Positions 1-8,900 of a stretch of DNA of 16,361 nucleotides are shown here, piece by piece. The DNA comes from JBEBXQ01 sp040391535 (lineage in GTDB: Bacteria > Bacteroidota > Bacteroidia > Cytophagales > Spirosomataceae). Each line of letters starts with the position of its first letter. Position 1 is the first letter of the stretch. Under the pieces are notes generated by a model. The model ran no database searches. It saw nothing but the letters and a program-made list of their open reading frames with translations, and was not told the DNA's origin. Made by a program: the position numbers and the translations under genes. Location of the stretch: NCBI GenBank assembly GCA_040391535.1, contig JBEBXQ010000112.1:1-16361 (forward strand). Reading direction: 5' to 3'.

Positions 1-1009
1 TGATCACCACGGCCACCAGAAATACAGGGATATATAGGTCAGATAGAGCATATTTACGCTCAAAGTACTTGTAAACTCCCTTGTACAAAAGCCAATGGTA
101 AATACCATAAGAATAGGTACCCAGAAAGGTCAGTAATCTGAATGATAAAAACCGGTTGGCGAGGGTTCCTGTCTTTTTAGTATCGAAAATGAAGGCAATA
201 ACACTGGCGAATAAAAGCGCAAATAATGTATAGCCGATTCTGATAAACCAGGGGTTCCGGAAACTCAGATCGGGAGAATAAAAGGAAATGATTAATAAGA
301 AGGTCAGTGTAATGAGAAAGACAGGCATGACGGTCTTATTCAATAATTGATTATATCTCCGTATTAAGATCGCAAGCATAGACCCGATAGCCAGAGCATC
401 CAGCCTGGCTAGTGTGAATACATAGCTGAAATCGCTGTCCGCGTTGTAGTTTCTGGTTATGATTGCCATTCCAATCAATACCAGACATACGACGAGTACT
501 TTGGTGGTTTTCAGATAAAAAACTATAAATGGCCAGAACAGATAAAACTGTTCTTCAATGGCTAAAGACCAGAAATGATTGAGCAGATCTGTGACACCCC
601 AACCATTGAAAGAGAAGAACAGATTCTGAGTAAATGTCAGATAAAAAATACTGCTATCCAGATGCCTGGCATCAAATACCGGATTGACCTTGCTGATCCA
701 GGGAATGGTTAAGGTTAAAAAAATCAACAGAAGCGTCAGGTAGTATAATGGGAAAATCCTTAGCATTCTTTTGATATAAAAAGAAATAAAGTAGCTGCTG
801 TTTTCTTTTGTATCTACCAGTATTCCGGTAATCAGGAATCCGGAAAGAACAAAAAATAAATCTACTCCTACCCATCCCAATTGAGTAATGAAATTGAATG
901 GATAAATATTGATTTTCTCAAAGCAATGAAAAAAGAGTACTAATAGTATGGCACATCCTCTTACTCCATCTAAAGGGGGAAGATGCCCTTTTCTATACTT
1001 TATGTCCAT
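1..1009 (-). CDS. Acyltransferase 3 family (OafA/YrhL-like) membrane O-acyltransferase, 3' end cut by window edge
   Basis: An integral membrane enzyme of the acyltransferase 3 family, which moves acyl groups (often acetyl) onto surface polysaccharides, lipids or other exported molecules. I translated it by hand from the ATG at 1009: 336 codons are open up to base 1 with no stop. Family hallmarks are clear: LDGVRG at residues 13-18 with the following His28 in FFH (the presumed catalytic His), GVDLFFVLSGFLIT at 48-61, the KRMLRIFPLYYL segment at 80-91, and HFWSLAIEEQFYLFWP from His145. Many hydrophobic segments follow, as expected for about ten membrane spans. Full-length relatives are usually 350-400 residues, so perhaps 20-60 C-terminal residues lie outside. 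No Shine-Dalgarno sequence and no TAnnTTTG promoter were found ahead of it. It lies 200 bases downstream of the GH32 gene on the same strand; the acceptor substrate cannot be told. Confidence 0.92.
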   Translation of the reverse strand, partial: MDIKYRKGHLPPLDGVRGCAILLVLFFHCFEKINIYPFNFITQLGWVGVDLFFVLSGFLITGILVDTKENSSYFISFYIKRMLRIFPLYYLTLLLIFLTLTIPWISKVNPVFDARHLDSSIFYLTFTQNLFFSFNGWGVTDLLNHFWSLAIEEQFYLFWPFIVFYLKTTKVLVVCLVLIGMAIITRNYNADSDFSYVFTLARLDALAIGSMLAILIRRYNQLLNKTVMPVFLITLTFLLIISFYSPDLSFRNPWFIRIGYTLFALLFASVIAFIFDTKKTGTLANRFLSFRLLTFLGTYSYGIYHWLLYKGVYKYFERKYALSDLYIPVFLVAVVI

Positions 1010-1209
1010 TTATTCTAATACTGATAAACATTCATCACAGAAATCCGGAAAAACATATTACTCCGAGCAGGCCCCATCGTATTTTATTAACGCTTAAAGG
1101 TATAAAAAAGCTTAGAATAGTAATGTCTTTCCAGTCTAGATGAGTTTTTATTTTTGTATAGAAAAAAATGCCATAACACGAATGTAAAGCTGGTATGTTT
1201 CTCTGAATG

Positions 1210-2838
1210 CTATTGTTTTTTATTATGACCGATCTGACTCACCTCTATAAAATCAATAAGTATGTTCTCGTTTATATTCTCTACTGAAAGTGTTTCAAAG
1301 GGGGACGTCGGGAAAAATATTTCTGTCATCACGGTACGCCCATTGTCATAAAACAATTCCACTGATGTTTTATCAAGCAGGATCGTGCCGGTTAGAGACC
1401 CGGCTTTTGAGGAGCGGGGAGCGGTGGAGATCCGGTCAGCAAATCTGTCTGAAAAATTATGGTGCCCTGACTGTTTTCGATTGATATGAAAATCGTTGGC
1501 TGTTCCGTCGTAACCAAAACGCAGCGTATCACCTGACGCATTTGAAAGCGTGAAAACGAAGCCTTTGTTTTTACTGTCCCCGATACCAAAGCTGATGTGG
1601 GTTCTGGTCAGATCAACAGACTTGCTGTTGGTCAGTTCCGTATTTTCTGTAATGGTGATCTTCTCCTTTTTTAACTTTTGTTCAAGATAGTTGTTCAGTT
1701 CTTTTACCGGCACAGAACTCAGCACATAGCTGTCGGCATTTTCATGGAGCTTCAGTTCACGTGCAATAGTGCTGGCACTACGCCAGGTTTCTGTCGGAAC
1801 CTGATTGGCATAGTCCCAGTTTGACATCCATCCGATAAATAACCGTCTGCCATCACTGCCGGGAATATCAGACCAGGTTACTCCGGCATAATTGTCGCGC
1901 CCGAAGTCCAGCCAGTAGTCATGTTTTTCAGACAGGTGCCGGTCAAAGCCGGCGTCAGGCGTAAAATGGGTCCCGTCAAAATCACCTACAAAATACTGCG
2001 TCCCGGATCCTCCATTAGGCGCACCGGGGTTGATACTCACCAATAGTACCCATTTTGTCTGAGAAGTGCCTTCCACCCGGATCGGAAAGAAATCAGGACA
2101 TTCCCATACACCGGCATGAGAACCTTTATCAGCACCGAAATCAGAAAGGAATTCCCATTTTTTTAAATCTCCGGAGACATAAAACATCGTTTTGTTCTGA
2201 GCGGCCAGTACCATCAGCCATCTTTTCCGCTGGTCATCCCACCTGACTTTCGGGTCTCTGAAATCCCGTATACCCGGATTTTCAATCACCGGGTTCTCTG
2301 CATACTTAGTCCAGGTGAGGCCTTCGTCGAGTGAGTAGGCGATACCCTGTGTTTCCACATCTGTTTTTTTATCCGAGGCCTTTTGGGGGTCATGGTTGGT
2401 AAAAATGGCAACTACGGGCGTTTTACCATCCTTCCCGAAACCCGACGTGTTATGGTGATCCACCACTGCGCTTCCTGAAAAGATATACCCCAGCGTGTCA
2501 GGATAAAGGGCAACAGGTTGTTCCTGCCAGGTAATCATATCTTTACTGATGGCGTGTCCCCAGTGCATGGGCCCCCAGGTATTTCCTCCGGGATGATACT
2601 GAAAATACAGATGATAATATCCGTTATGGAAAAACATTCCGTTAGGATCGTTCATCCAGTTTTTCTGAGGTGTAAAATGGAAGTTTGGACGATACAGCAT
2701 TTCTTCTGATGAATTTGCCACTGTAGGGTCCTGAGTGTTTTCAGACCCGTTCTTTTGGTTACCGGTATTGCAGCCTGTAATCAGAAGCAGGGCTGCCAGG
2801 CTGATTAACTGGTTCAGGTTTGTCATTGAATGATACAT
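1210..2838 (-). CDS. Glycoside hydrolase family 32 lipoprotein (levanase/inulinase/sucrose hydrolase type)
   Basis: A GH32 enzyme cleaving beta-fructofuranosyl bonds (levan, inulin or sucrose) with retention. All three catalytic motifs are present: WMNDPNG with nucleophile Asp64, FRDP at 193-196 (transition-state Asp195), and WECPD with acid/base Glu246. The fivefold propeller is followed by the usual C-terminal beta-sandwich ending in the ILLDKTSVELF...GRTVMTEIFFP region. GH32 enzymes are normally 480-550 residues; this one has 542. The N-terminus is hydrophobic and ends in LLITGC, so Cys23 should be lipidated, placing the enzyme in the periplasm or on the cell surface. The n-region has no Lys or Arg, unusual for a signal peptide. 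The chosen ATG directly follows the TAA of the MFS gene (0-base gap); Met5 at 2826 is an equally possible start. Operon with the transporter upstream. Exact substrate (levan, inulin, sucrose) is not decided by the sequence. Confidence 0.95.
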   Translation of the reverse strand: MYHSMTNLNQLISLAALLLITGCNTGNQKNGSENTQDPTVANSSEEMLYRPNFHFTPQKNWMNDPNGMFFHNGYYHLYFQYHPGGNTWGPMHWGHAISKDMITWQEQPVALYPDTLGYIFSGSAVVDHHNTSGFGKDGKTPVVAIFTNHDPQKASDKKTDVETQGIAYSLDEGLTWTKYAENPVIENPGIRDFRDPKVRWDDQRKRWLMVLAAQNKTMFYVSGDLKKWEFLSDFGADKGSHAGVWECPDFFPIRVEGTSQTKWVLLVSINPGAPNGGSGTQYFVGDFDGTHFTPDAGFDRHLSEKHDYWLDFGRDNYAGVTWSDIPGSDGRRLFIGWMSNWDYANQVPTETWRSASTIARELKLHENADSYVLSSVPVKELNNYLEQKLKKEKITITENTELTNSKSVDLTRTHISFGIGDSKNKGFVFTLSNASGDTLRFGYDGTANDFHINRKQSGHHNFSDRFADRISTAPRSSKAGSLTGTILLDKTSVELFYDNGRTVMTEIFFPTSPFETLSVENINENILIDFIEVSQIGHNKKQ

Positions 2839-4158
2839 TTACTTCTGTTTAATCAGGGATCTGCTTAATGTCTCCAGGCTTACCCCTTTGGTTTCAGGCA
2901 TTACAAATAGTACAAAAAGCAGTTGCAGCACCATCATGAAAGTGAAAAATAAAAATACAAAACCCGGCCCTACGGTAGAAAATAGCAGAGGGATCAGTGA
3001 CGGGATCAGGGCGGCAAGTATCCAGTGGACTGAACTGCCAAAACTTTGTCCGTAACCCCGCAGATGATTAGGGAAAATCTCAGAAATAAAGACCCAGATC
3101 ACCGTTCCCTGTCCTATAGCGTGAGCCGCTATAAAAAAGAACAGAAAGAATGCGACTGACATGCCTTCCCAGTTAAAAAAGAAAGCACAGGATACGAGTG
3201 AAAGAGACAGGATGTATCCGAAAGAACCTATATATATTAACTGTTTTCTTCCGAGTCTGTCGATGAGGTAAATCCCCAGCAGGGTAAACAGCAGATTTAC
3301 AGCTCCTATCCCTATACTGCTTAAGAGCGCGGTGCTGGTGCCAAGTCCTGCCTCTTCCAGAATCCTCGGGGCATAATATAAGAAGGCGTTAATGCCCGAA
3401 AGCTGATTGAAAAAGGCCATACAAAAAGCAAGAAAGAGCGGGAAACGATATTTTTTCATGAAAATATTTTCACCGGAAACCGTTGTATTATTTTCTGCGT
3501 TAATTTCCTCCATCAACTGATCAATATCCTGTCCGGGATTGATTCTTTCCAATACTCTTCGTGCCTCCTCCACTTTGAATTTTGAAAGCAACCACCTCGG
3601 ACTCTTCGGGATCGTCAATGCTAAAACCGTATAAATAAATGCAGGGATGGCCTCAACCCCCAGCATCCATCTCCAGGCATTTTCTCCGGTATTACTCAGT
3701 AAATAATTGGAGAAAAAAGCGATAAGAATACCAAATACGATATTGAACTGATACAAACCAACCATTTTACCACGATCCTTTGCAGGGGCGATTTCAGAAA
3801 TATAGGCTGGCGCGGCAATGGTAGATGCCCCCACGCCCAAACCGCCGATGAACCTGAAAAAGGCAAAGGATATGGGATCATTGACCACTGCAGACCCGAT
3901 GGAAGAGACGGTATACAACACCCCGATCCAGATAAGGGTTTTCTTTCTTCCCAGCTTGTTGGTGGGTATGCCCCCGAGTAAGGCACCTGCTACTGTTCCC
4001 CACAGCGCCATTCCGATGACTACAATCCCATGGAATATATCTGAAGTGGCCCATAGCGCCTGAAGCTGCTGATCAGCACCTGAAATTACCACGGTATCAA
4101 AACCAAACAGAAACCCTGCCAGCGCTGCAATCAGCGACCATGCCCATGTTTTTTTCAT
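2839..4158 (-). CDS. MFS sugar porter (hexose/fructose or related sugar:proton symporter)
   Basis: A 12-helix inner-membrane transporter of the sugar porter family of the major facilitator superfamily. Diagnostic motifs: GFDTVVISGA at 19-28 in helix 1, NKLGRKK at 67-73 in the helix 2-3 loop, the helix 4-5 region with ISEIAPAKDRG (120-130), PKSPRWL at 184-190 before the central cytoplasmic loop, NQLSGIN at 251-257 with YYAP at 261-264 in helix 7, a second DRLGRKQ loop, and PETKG at 421-425 after helix 12. The length of 439 residues is at the short end for this family (about 440-500). Start ATG is followed by Lys-Lys, with no Shine-Dalgarno. It is the first gene of the unit with the GH32 hydrolase, so uptake of fructose or another product of that enzyme is the likely role; that substrate is inferred from the neighbour, not from residues in the transporter. 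Confidence 0.94.
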   Translation of the reverse strand: MKKTWAWSLIAALAGFLFGFDTVVISGADQQLQALWATSDIFHGIVVIGMALWGTVAGALLGGIPTNKLGRKKTLIWIGVLYTVSSIGSAVVNDPISFAFFRFIGGLGVGASTIAAPAYISEIAPAKDRGKMVGLYQFNIVFGILIAFFSNYLLSNTGENAWRWMLGVEAIPAFIYTVLALTIPKSPRWLLSKFKVEEARRVLERINPGQDIDQLMEEINAENNTTVSGENIFMKKYRFPLFLAFCMAFFNQLSGINAFLYYAPRILEEAGLGTSTALLSSIGIGAVNLLFTLLGIYLIDRLGRKQLIYIGSFGYILSLSLVSCAFFFNWEGMSVAFFLFFFIAAHAIGQGTVIWVFISEIFPNHLRGYGQSFGSSVHWILAALIPSLIPLLFSTVGPGFVFLFFTFMMVLQLLFVLFVMPETKGVSLETLSRSLIKQK

Positions 4159-4308
4159 ATAATCTATTTATAAACTCCACATCTAAAGTATCCAAAAAAA
4201 AATTACTTTATTGATGTTGAGCGTGTTTATAATTTTATTAATGGATTGTTGTGCTGGTTAATTGGTTGATAATCAGATTGAAATGGTAGTGCCGGCAAAG
4301 ATTGAAGC

Positions 4309-4345
4309 TGTTGGTTTCAGCATTTGTTTTATGGTGAAACCAACA
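4309..4345. repeat. 11-bp perfect inverted repeat, candidate operator or RNA hairpin
   Basis: TGTTGGTTTCA (4309-4319) and TGAAACCAACA (4335-4345) are perfect reverse complements around a 15-base loop. The repeat is 150-190 bases upstream of the MFS start and beyond the efflux terminator, so it is placed to act on the sugar operon. No T-run follows on either strand, so it does not look like an intrinsic terminator. The binding protein, if any, is unknown; no regulator gene is adjacent. Confidence 0.6.
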
Positions 4346-4401
4346 TAAAAGCTGACTGTCCAGGGCTTATTCCTGTAAAGGCTTTTTGGAGGGGTAATAA
4401 A

Positions 4402-4430
4402 AATCCCCTCATTTAACAAACGAGGGGATT
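4402..4430 (-). terminator. Rho-independent terminator of the RND efflux operon
   Basis: AATCCCCTC (4402-4410) and GAGGGGATT (4422-4430) form a 9-bp perfect stem with an 11-base loop, 54 bases after the stop of the outer-membrane factor gene. On the minus strand the stem runs into GATTTTTATT, a suitable U-tract. A further GAGGGG at 4389-4394 could pair with CCCCTC at 4405-4410 instead, giving a competing hairpin. Confidence 0.82.
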
Positions 4431-4483
4431 AAACACAATAATCTAAATTGACCTAATCAAACAAAAAAGAATTCTTCATTATA

Positions 4484-5947
4484 TCAGCGGATGGTGCTCC
4501 ATCCGCCACCCAGTGCTTTGTACGTATTAATGGCTGCACTTATCTGTTGCATTTTTGTTTCCACGAGATCAAACCGCGCCTCTATGGCATCACGCTGGGT
4601 GAAAAGCACTTCGGTATATTCGGCCCGGGCCGATCCGAATAAACGATTCGAAATCGCCACCGATTCTGTCAGAGCATCAACCTCTTTAGACTTCAGGTTG
4701 TAGCTTTCTTCGAGGTTATTGATTTTTGAAAGCTGATTGGTGACTTCTATACAGGCATTTAATACCGTTTGCTCGTAATCATAAATGGCCTGAATCTGTT
4801 TTGCGTTCGCATTCAGGTAGGTCGCTTTGATAACGTTTTTGTTAACCAAAGGGCCCACCATATCACCTACCAGCGTGGAAAATAAAGACATGGGCATTTT
4901 TACGAGATATCCCGGATTGAAAGCCTGTGTCCCGAAACTGGCAGCTAAGCCCAGTGAAGGATAAAAATTAGCCCGTGCTACTTCAATATTAAGCTTTGCT
5001 GCTGCCAGTTCCTGCTCCGCACGTTGAATATCCGGTCTGTTCTGCAGTAATTCCTGCGGACTTCCTGATTGAATCTTCCATGGTACCAGCCCGGTGAAAT
5101 TCTCCTTGCTTCTTTCAACAGGTTGCGGAAAACGCCCGACAAGGAAGTTGATCCGATTTTCGGTTTCGATGATTTTCTGATGAATTTCGTACTGATTGCT
5201 CTGCGTATTCAGCAGCTGTGCCTCAAAACGCTTTACAGCCAGTTCAGTTACCCGTGTGGCATCTTTCTGGAGTCTTACCATTTTAAGTGCATTGTTCTGT
5301 ATTTCAACGTTCTGATGTAAGATATCCAGCTGACTGTCCAGTGCGAGAAGCTCATAGTAGGAGTTGGCGATTTCGGCGATCAGGTTGGTGATCATGAAAT
5401 TCCGGCCTTCTACCGAAGCAAGATATTCGTGCAGGGCTGCTTTTTTTGCATTACGCAGCTTATGCCATATATCGACTTCCCACCGGGCATATAATCCGAG
5501 TTTGAAATCGCCGAGTGGTTCTGGCATTTCTTTGCCGGGTTTTATGTCCGTGGTGGCTTCGCTTGCTCCGATCTGGGTATAACGGGCGGCTTTTTCAACG
5601 CCCATTCCTCCTCCTGCACTTACAGAAGGTAAATATTCCCCTTTTCTCGCCTGGATTTCATTTTTAGACATTTCGATTTCCCACATCATGATATTAAGCT
5701 CCTGGTTGTTGGCCAATGCCGAGTCAATCAGGACGGTGAGATAAGGATCACTGAAAAATGCAGTCCGGCTGAGTTTCCCGGAGTTGGTGGAATCATTGCT
5801 GCCGGTATAACTTGCCGGAATGCTCCGGTTTTCGGTCTTATGCGTCAGCGGAGGGGGACTGCATGCCCAGAAGGCAATGGAGGTTATGGCAACCCCCATT
5901 ACATTTAATATTGTTCGGTTTCTGATTATTTCAATTTTCATTTTCAT
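4484..5947 (-). CDS. RND efflux outer-membrane factor lipoprotein (NodT/OprM family)
   Basis: TolC-like trimeric exit duct of the efflux system. It carries two outer-membrane efflux-protein repeats, with long amphipathic helices (IANSYYELLALDSQLDIL in the first half; the RPDIQRAEQELAAAKLNIE motif followed by ARANFYPSLGLAAS starting the second half). I chose the ATG at 5947, inside the last codons of the pump gene, giving 487 residues; the longer open frame starting at 6037 would run deep into the pump gene and puts the signal peptide in the interior. ATG 5941 (485 residues) is also possible. The N-terminus has basic residues (Lys2, Lys4, Arg9, Arg11), a hydrophobic core and AFWAC, so Cys29 is the likely lipidated residue, though Phe at -3 and Trp at -2 are poor lipobox matches. 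The 17-base overlap with the pump suggests translational coupling. Confidence 0.93.
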   Translation of the reverse strand: MKMKIEIIRNRTILNVMGVAITSIAFWACSPPPLTHKTENRSIPASYTGSNDSTNSGKLSRTAFFSDPYLTVLIDSALANNQELNIMMWEIEMSKNEIQARKGEYLPSVSAGGGMGVEKAARYTQIGASEATTDIKPGKEMPEPLGDFKLGLYARWEVDIWHKLRNAKKAALHEYLASVEGRNFMITNLIAEIANSYYELLALDSQLDILHQNVEIQNNALKMVRLQKDATRVTELAVKRFEAQLLNTQSNQYEIHQKIIETENRINFLVGRFPQPVERSKENFTGLVPWKIQSGSPQELLQNRPDIQRAEQELAAAKLNIEVARANFYPSLGLAASFGTQAFNPGYLVKMPMSLFSTLVGDMVGPLVNKNVIKATYLNANAKQIQAIYDYEQTVLNACIEVTNQLSKINNLEESYNLKSKEVDALTESVAISNRLFGSARAEYTEVLFTQRDAIEARFDLVETKMQQISAAINTYKALGGGWSTIR

Positions 5948-8900
5948 CGATATATGGGAACTTATCAACAGAATGGACAAAGTCTTCGGTGAGAGAGGTC
6001 TCGTCCTCATGCCTGATGAGTTTGCGGCCTTCTGCAATTTTAGCGAAGATGTAGTATAAGCCGGGTATTACAATTACCCCGAAAATGGTTCCGAACAGCA
6101 TTCCTCCCAGGGCGCTTGCACCGATGGTACGGTTACCTATCGCGCCGGCTCCGTGAGATAAAATGAGTGGAATAAGACCGGCAATGAAAGCAAAAGAGGT
6201 CATCAGAATAGGGCGGAAACGCACTTTTGCACCTTCTATGGCCGCTTCCAGCACTGTGGCACCTTCGTGTTGCTTCTGCATTGCAAATTCCACAATCAGA
6301 ACGGCGTTTTTCCCGAGAAGTCCTACGAGCATGACTAATCCTACCTGTGCGTAAATATCATTGGCAAGTCCCATTACTTTCAGCAGAAAGAAAGAGCCGA
6401 AAATCCCTGTGGGAAGTGATAAGATGACCGCTAACGGAATAATAAAGCTTTCGTACTGAGAGGCCAGTACGATATAAACGAAGATAAGCACCACCAAGAA
6501 AATATAAACAGCTTCATTTCCGCGTACCACTTCATCTTTTGATAGTCCGGCCCAGTCAATATCATATCCGGTAGGAAGTGTTTTGGCTGCCACCTCCTGT
6601 ACCGCTTTAATAGCCTCACCACTGCTGAATCCCTGAGAAGGCTGACCGCGGATAGAAGCGGTATTATACATGTTGTAACGGTTGATCTCGTTAGCTCCCT
6701 GGGTTTTGACGATCTTCATGAATGCTGAAAACGGCACCATTTCATCACGGTTGTTTTTTACATACAGCTTCATAATGTCTTCTGGCAAAGCACGGTATTC
6801 AGGCGATGCCTGGACAAACACCTTAAAGTAACGCTGGTATTTGATAAAGCCCAGTTCATAGGTACTACCCACAAGAATGGAAAGCGTGTTCATTGCATTA
6901 CCGATAGAGACTCCTTTCTGCATTGCCAGTTCATTATCGATCTGCAGCTCATATTGCGGATATTTCGCGCTGAAAAAGGTAAACAGACCGGAGAGTTCCT
7001 TGCGTTTTTCCAGTTCGTCCATAAATTCATCATTGACACGCTCCAGTTCTTTGTAATCACCGGTATTGGTTTTATCCAGCAGCTGTAAAGCGAAACCACC
7101 GGCAGCACCGTAACCGGGTACCGCAGGAGGATCGAAAAATTCGATGGTTGCTCCGGGTATTACGCTGGATTTCTCCTCCAGTTCATGAATGATTTCGGTA
7201 ACCGTATGATGACGCTCTTTCCAGGGTTTGAGGTTGATCAGACAGGTTCCTGCATTAGATCCGCGGCCTTCTGTCAGGATCTCATACCCTGCAAGGGCGG
7301 TAACCGATTCAATCCCGTCGACTTCTTCGGCGATCGTCTGCAGTTCCCGGGTAATATCGTTTGTGCGTTCCAGAGTAGATCCGGGGGGCGTTTGCACAAC
7401 CGCATAAATCATCCCCTGATCTTCACTCGGAATAAAACCGGTGGGAAGCTTAAGGCTGATACCGAATATACCTGCTCCGAAAGCCAGCAGAATACCGAAA
7501 GTAATCACCCTTCTGTTGACGATGAGCCTCAGCAGACTCACGTATTTACCGGTAATTTTTTCAAATACGTTGTTAAATGAATCGAGCAAACGGTTAAGGA
7601 TGGTTTTCTTCCGTGCCTTGCCGTGATTGTTTTTTAAGATCATGGCACACAGGACGGGCGTGAGCGTAAGTGCCACAATCCCGGAGATAATAATGGAGCT
7701 TGCCATGGTGATAGAGAACTGACGATAGAAAATCCCAACAGGACCTGTCATAAAGGCTACCGGGATAAACACAGCGGTCATTAAAAGGGTAATGGCGATA
7801 ACGGCTCCTCCGATTTCACCCATCACCTTCCGAACTGCATTGTAGGGAGATAAATTGTCTTCCTCCATTTTGACGTGCACTGCCTCAACTACGACAATGG
7901 CGTTGTCGACCACAATGCCGATCGCGAGAACCAGCGCAAAGAGTGTGATCATATTGATGGTAAGGCCAAACAGCTGCATACACGCAAAGGACCCGATCAG
8001 CGACACAGGCACAGCTATAGTAGGGATAAGGGTCGACCGCCAGTCTCCTAAAAAAACGAATACGACCAATGCGACCAGTATAAAGGCATCTCTGAGGGTA
8101 TGGATGACATTTTCGGTAGACGCATTAAGAAAAGTAGATACGTCATAGCTGATGGTATAATCCATGCCCGGAGGGAAGCTCTTCTTCAGTTCGGTAAGCT
8201 TTTCTTTTACACCCTCAATTACCTCACTGGCATTACTTCCGTAATTTTGCTTCAAAACAATGGCCGCAGAGGGTAAATTGTTAAGATTGGAATAAATGTC
8301 GTAATACTCGCTCCCCAGTTCTATCGTGGCAACATCTTTCAGCCTGAGGGTTTCGCCCTTAGGGTTAGATCTGAGAATAACATTGCGGTATTGCTCTACA
8401 TCATTAAAACGTCCCTCATAAGTCAGCACATATTCAAGAGAAGCTGAACGCTTTCCGTCACTCCGGCCGATACGACCGGGAGAACCGATAACGCTTTGTT
8501 CGTCCAGCGCTTCCATGATTTCATCCGCCGAGATATTATAGGCCTGCATTCTGTCGGGTTTCAGCCAGATCCTCATGGCGTACTGGCGGCTTCCCAGTAA
8601 GCTGGCCTGACTGATACCGGTTATCCGTTGTAGCTCCGGAAGCATGTTTACCCCTGCATAGTTAAACAGGAATTTCATATCGGAATTAGGATCCTTGCTG
8701 TAGAGATTGACATACATCAGCATACTCGGGACTACTCTGTTTACAATAATCCCTTCACGTTGCACCAATAAGGGCAGTCGGTTAAGTACCTGCGCGATAC
8801 GGGTGTTGACGTTCACAACGGCCTGGTCGGGATCTGTACCCAGATCAAATACGATCTGTATGTTGGATTCTCCGGCACTGGTAGCATCGGAAGTCATGTA

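Larger units (their letters stand above)
4159..4483. other. Intergenic region between efflux operon end and sugar operon start
   Basis: These 325 bases hold no gene. They carry the terminator of the efflux operon (4402-4430), an 11-bp inverted repeat (4309-4345), and should include the promoter of the MFS/GH32 unit, but no good TAnnTTTG element was found on the minus strand. A run of nine T residues on the minus strand (around 4194-4202) lies about 40 bases before the MFS start. Confidence 0.6.

Noticed and set aside
672..875. 67-residue minus-strand open frame with an ATG
   Set aside because: It is out of frame within the acyltransferase gene, whose frame is fully open and carries the family motifs.
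5948..6037. N-terminal extension of the outer-membrane factor open frame
   Set aside because: It lies wholly in the pump gene and would bury the lipoprotein signal 30 residues inside the protein; the overlapping ATG at 5947 is the natural start.
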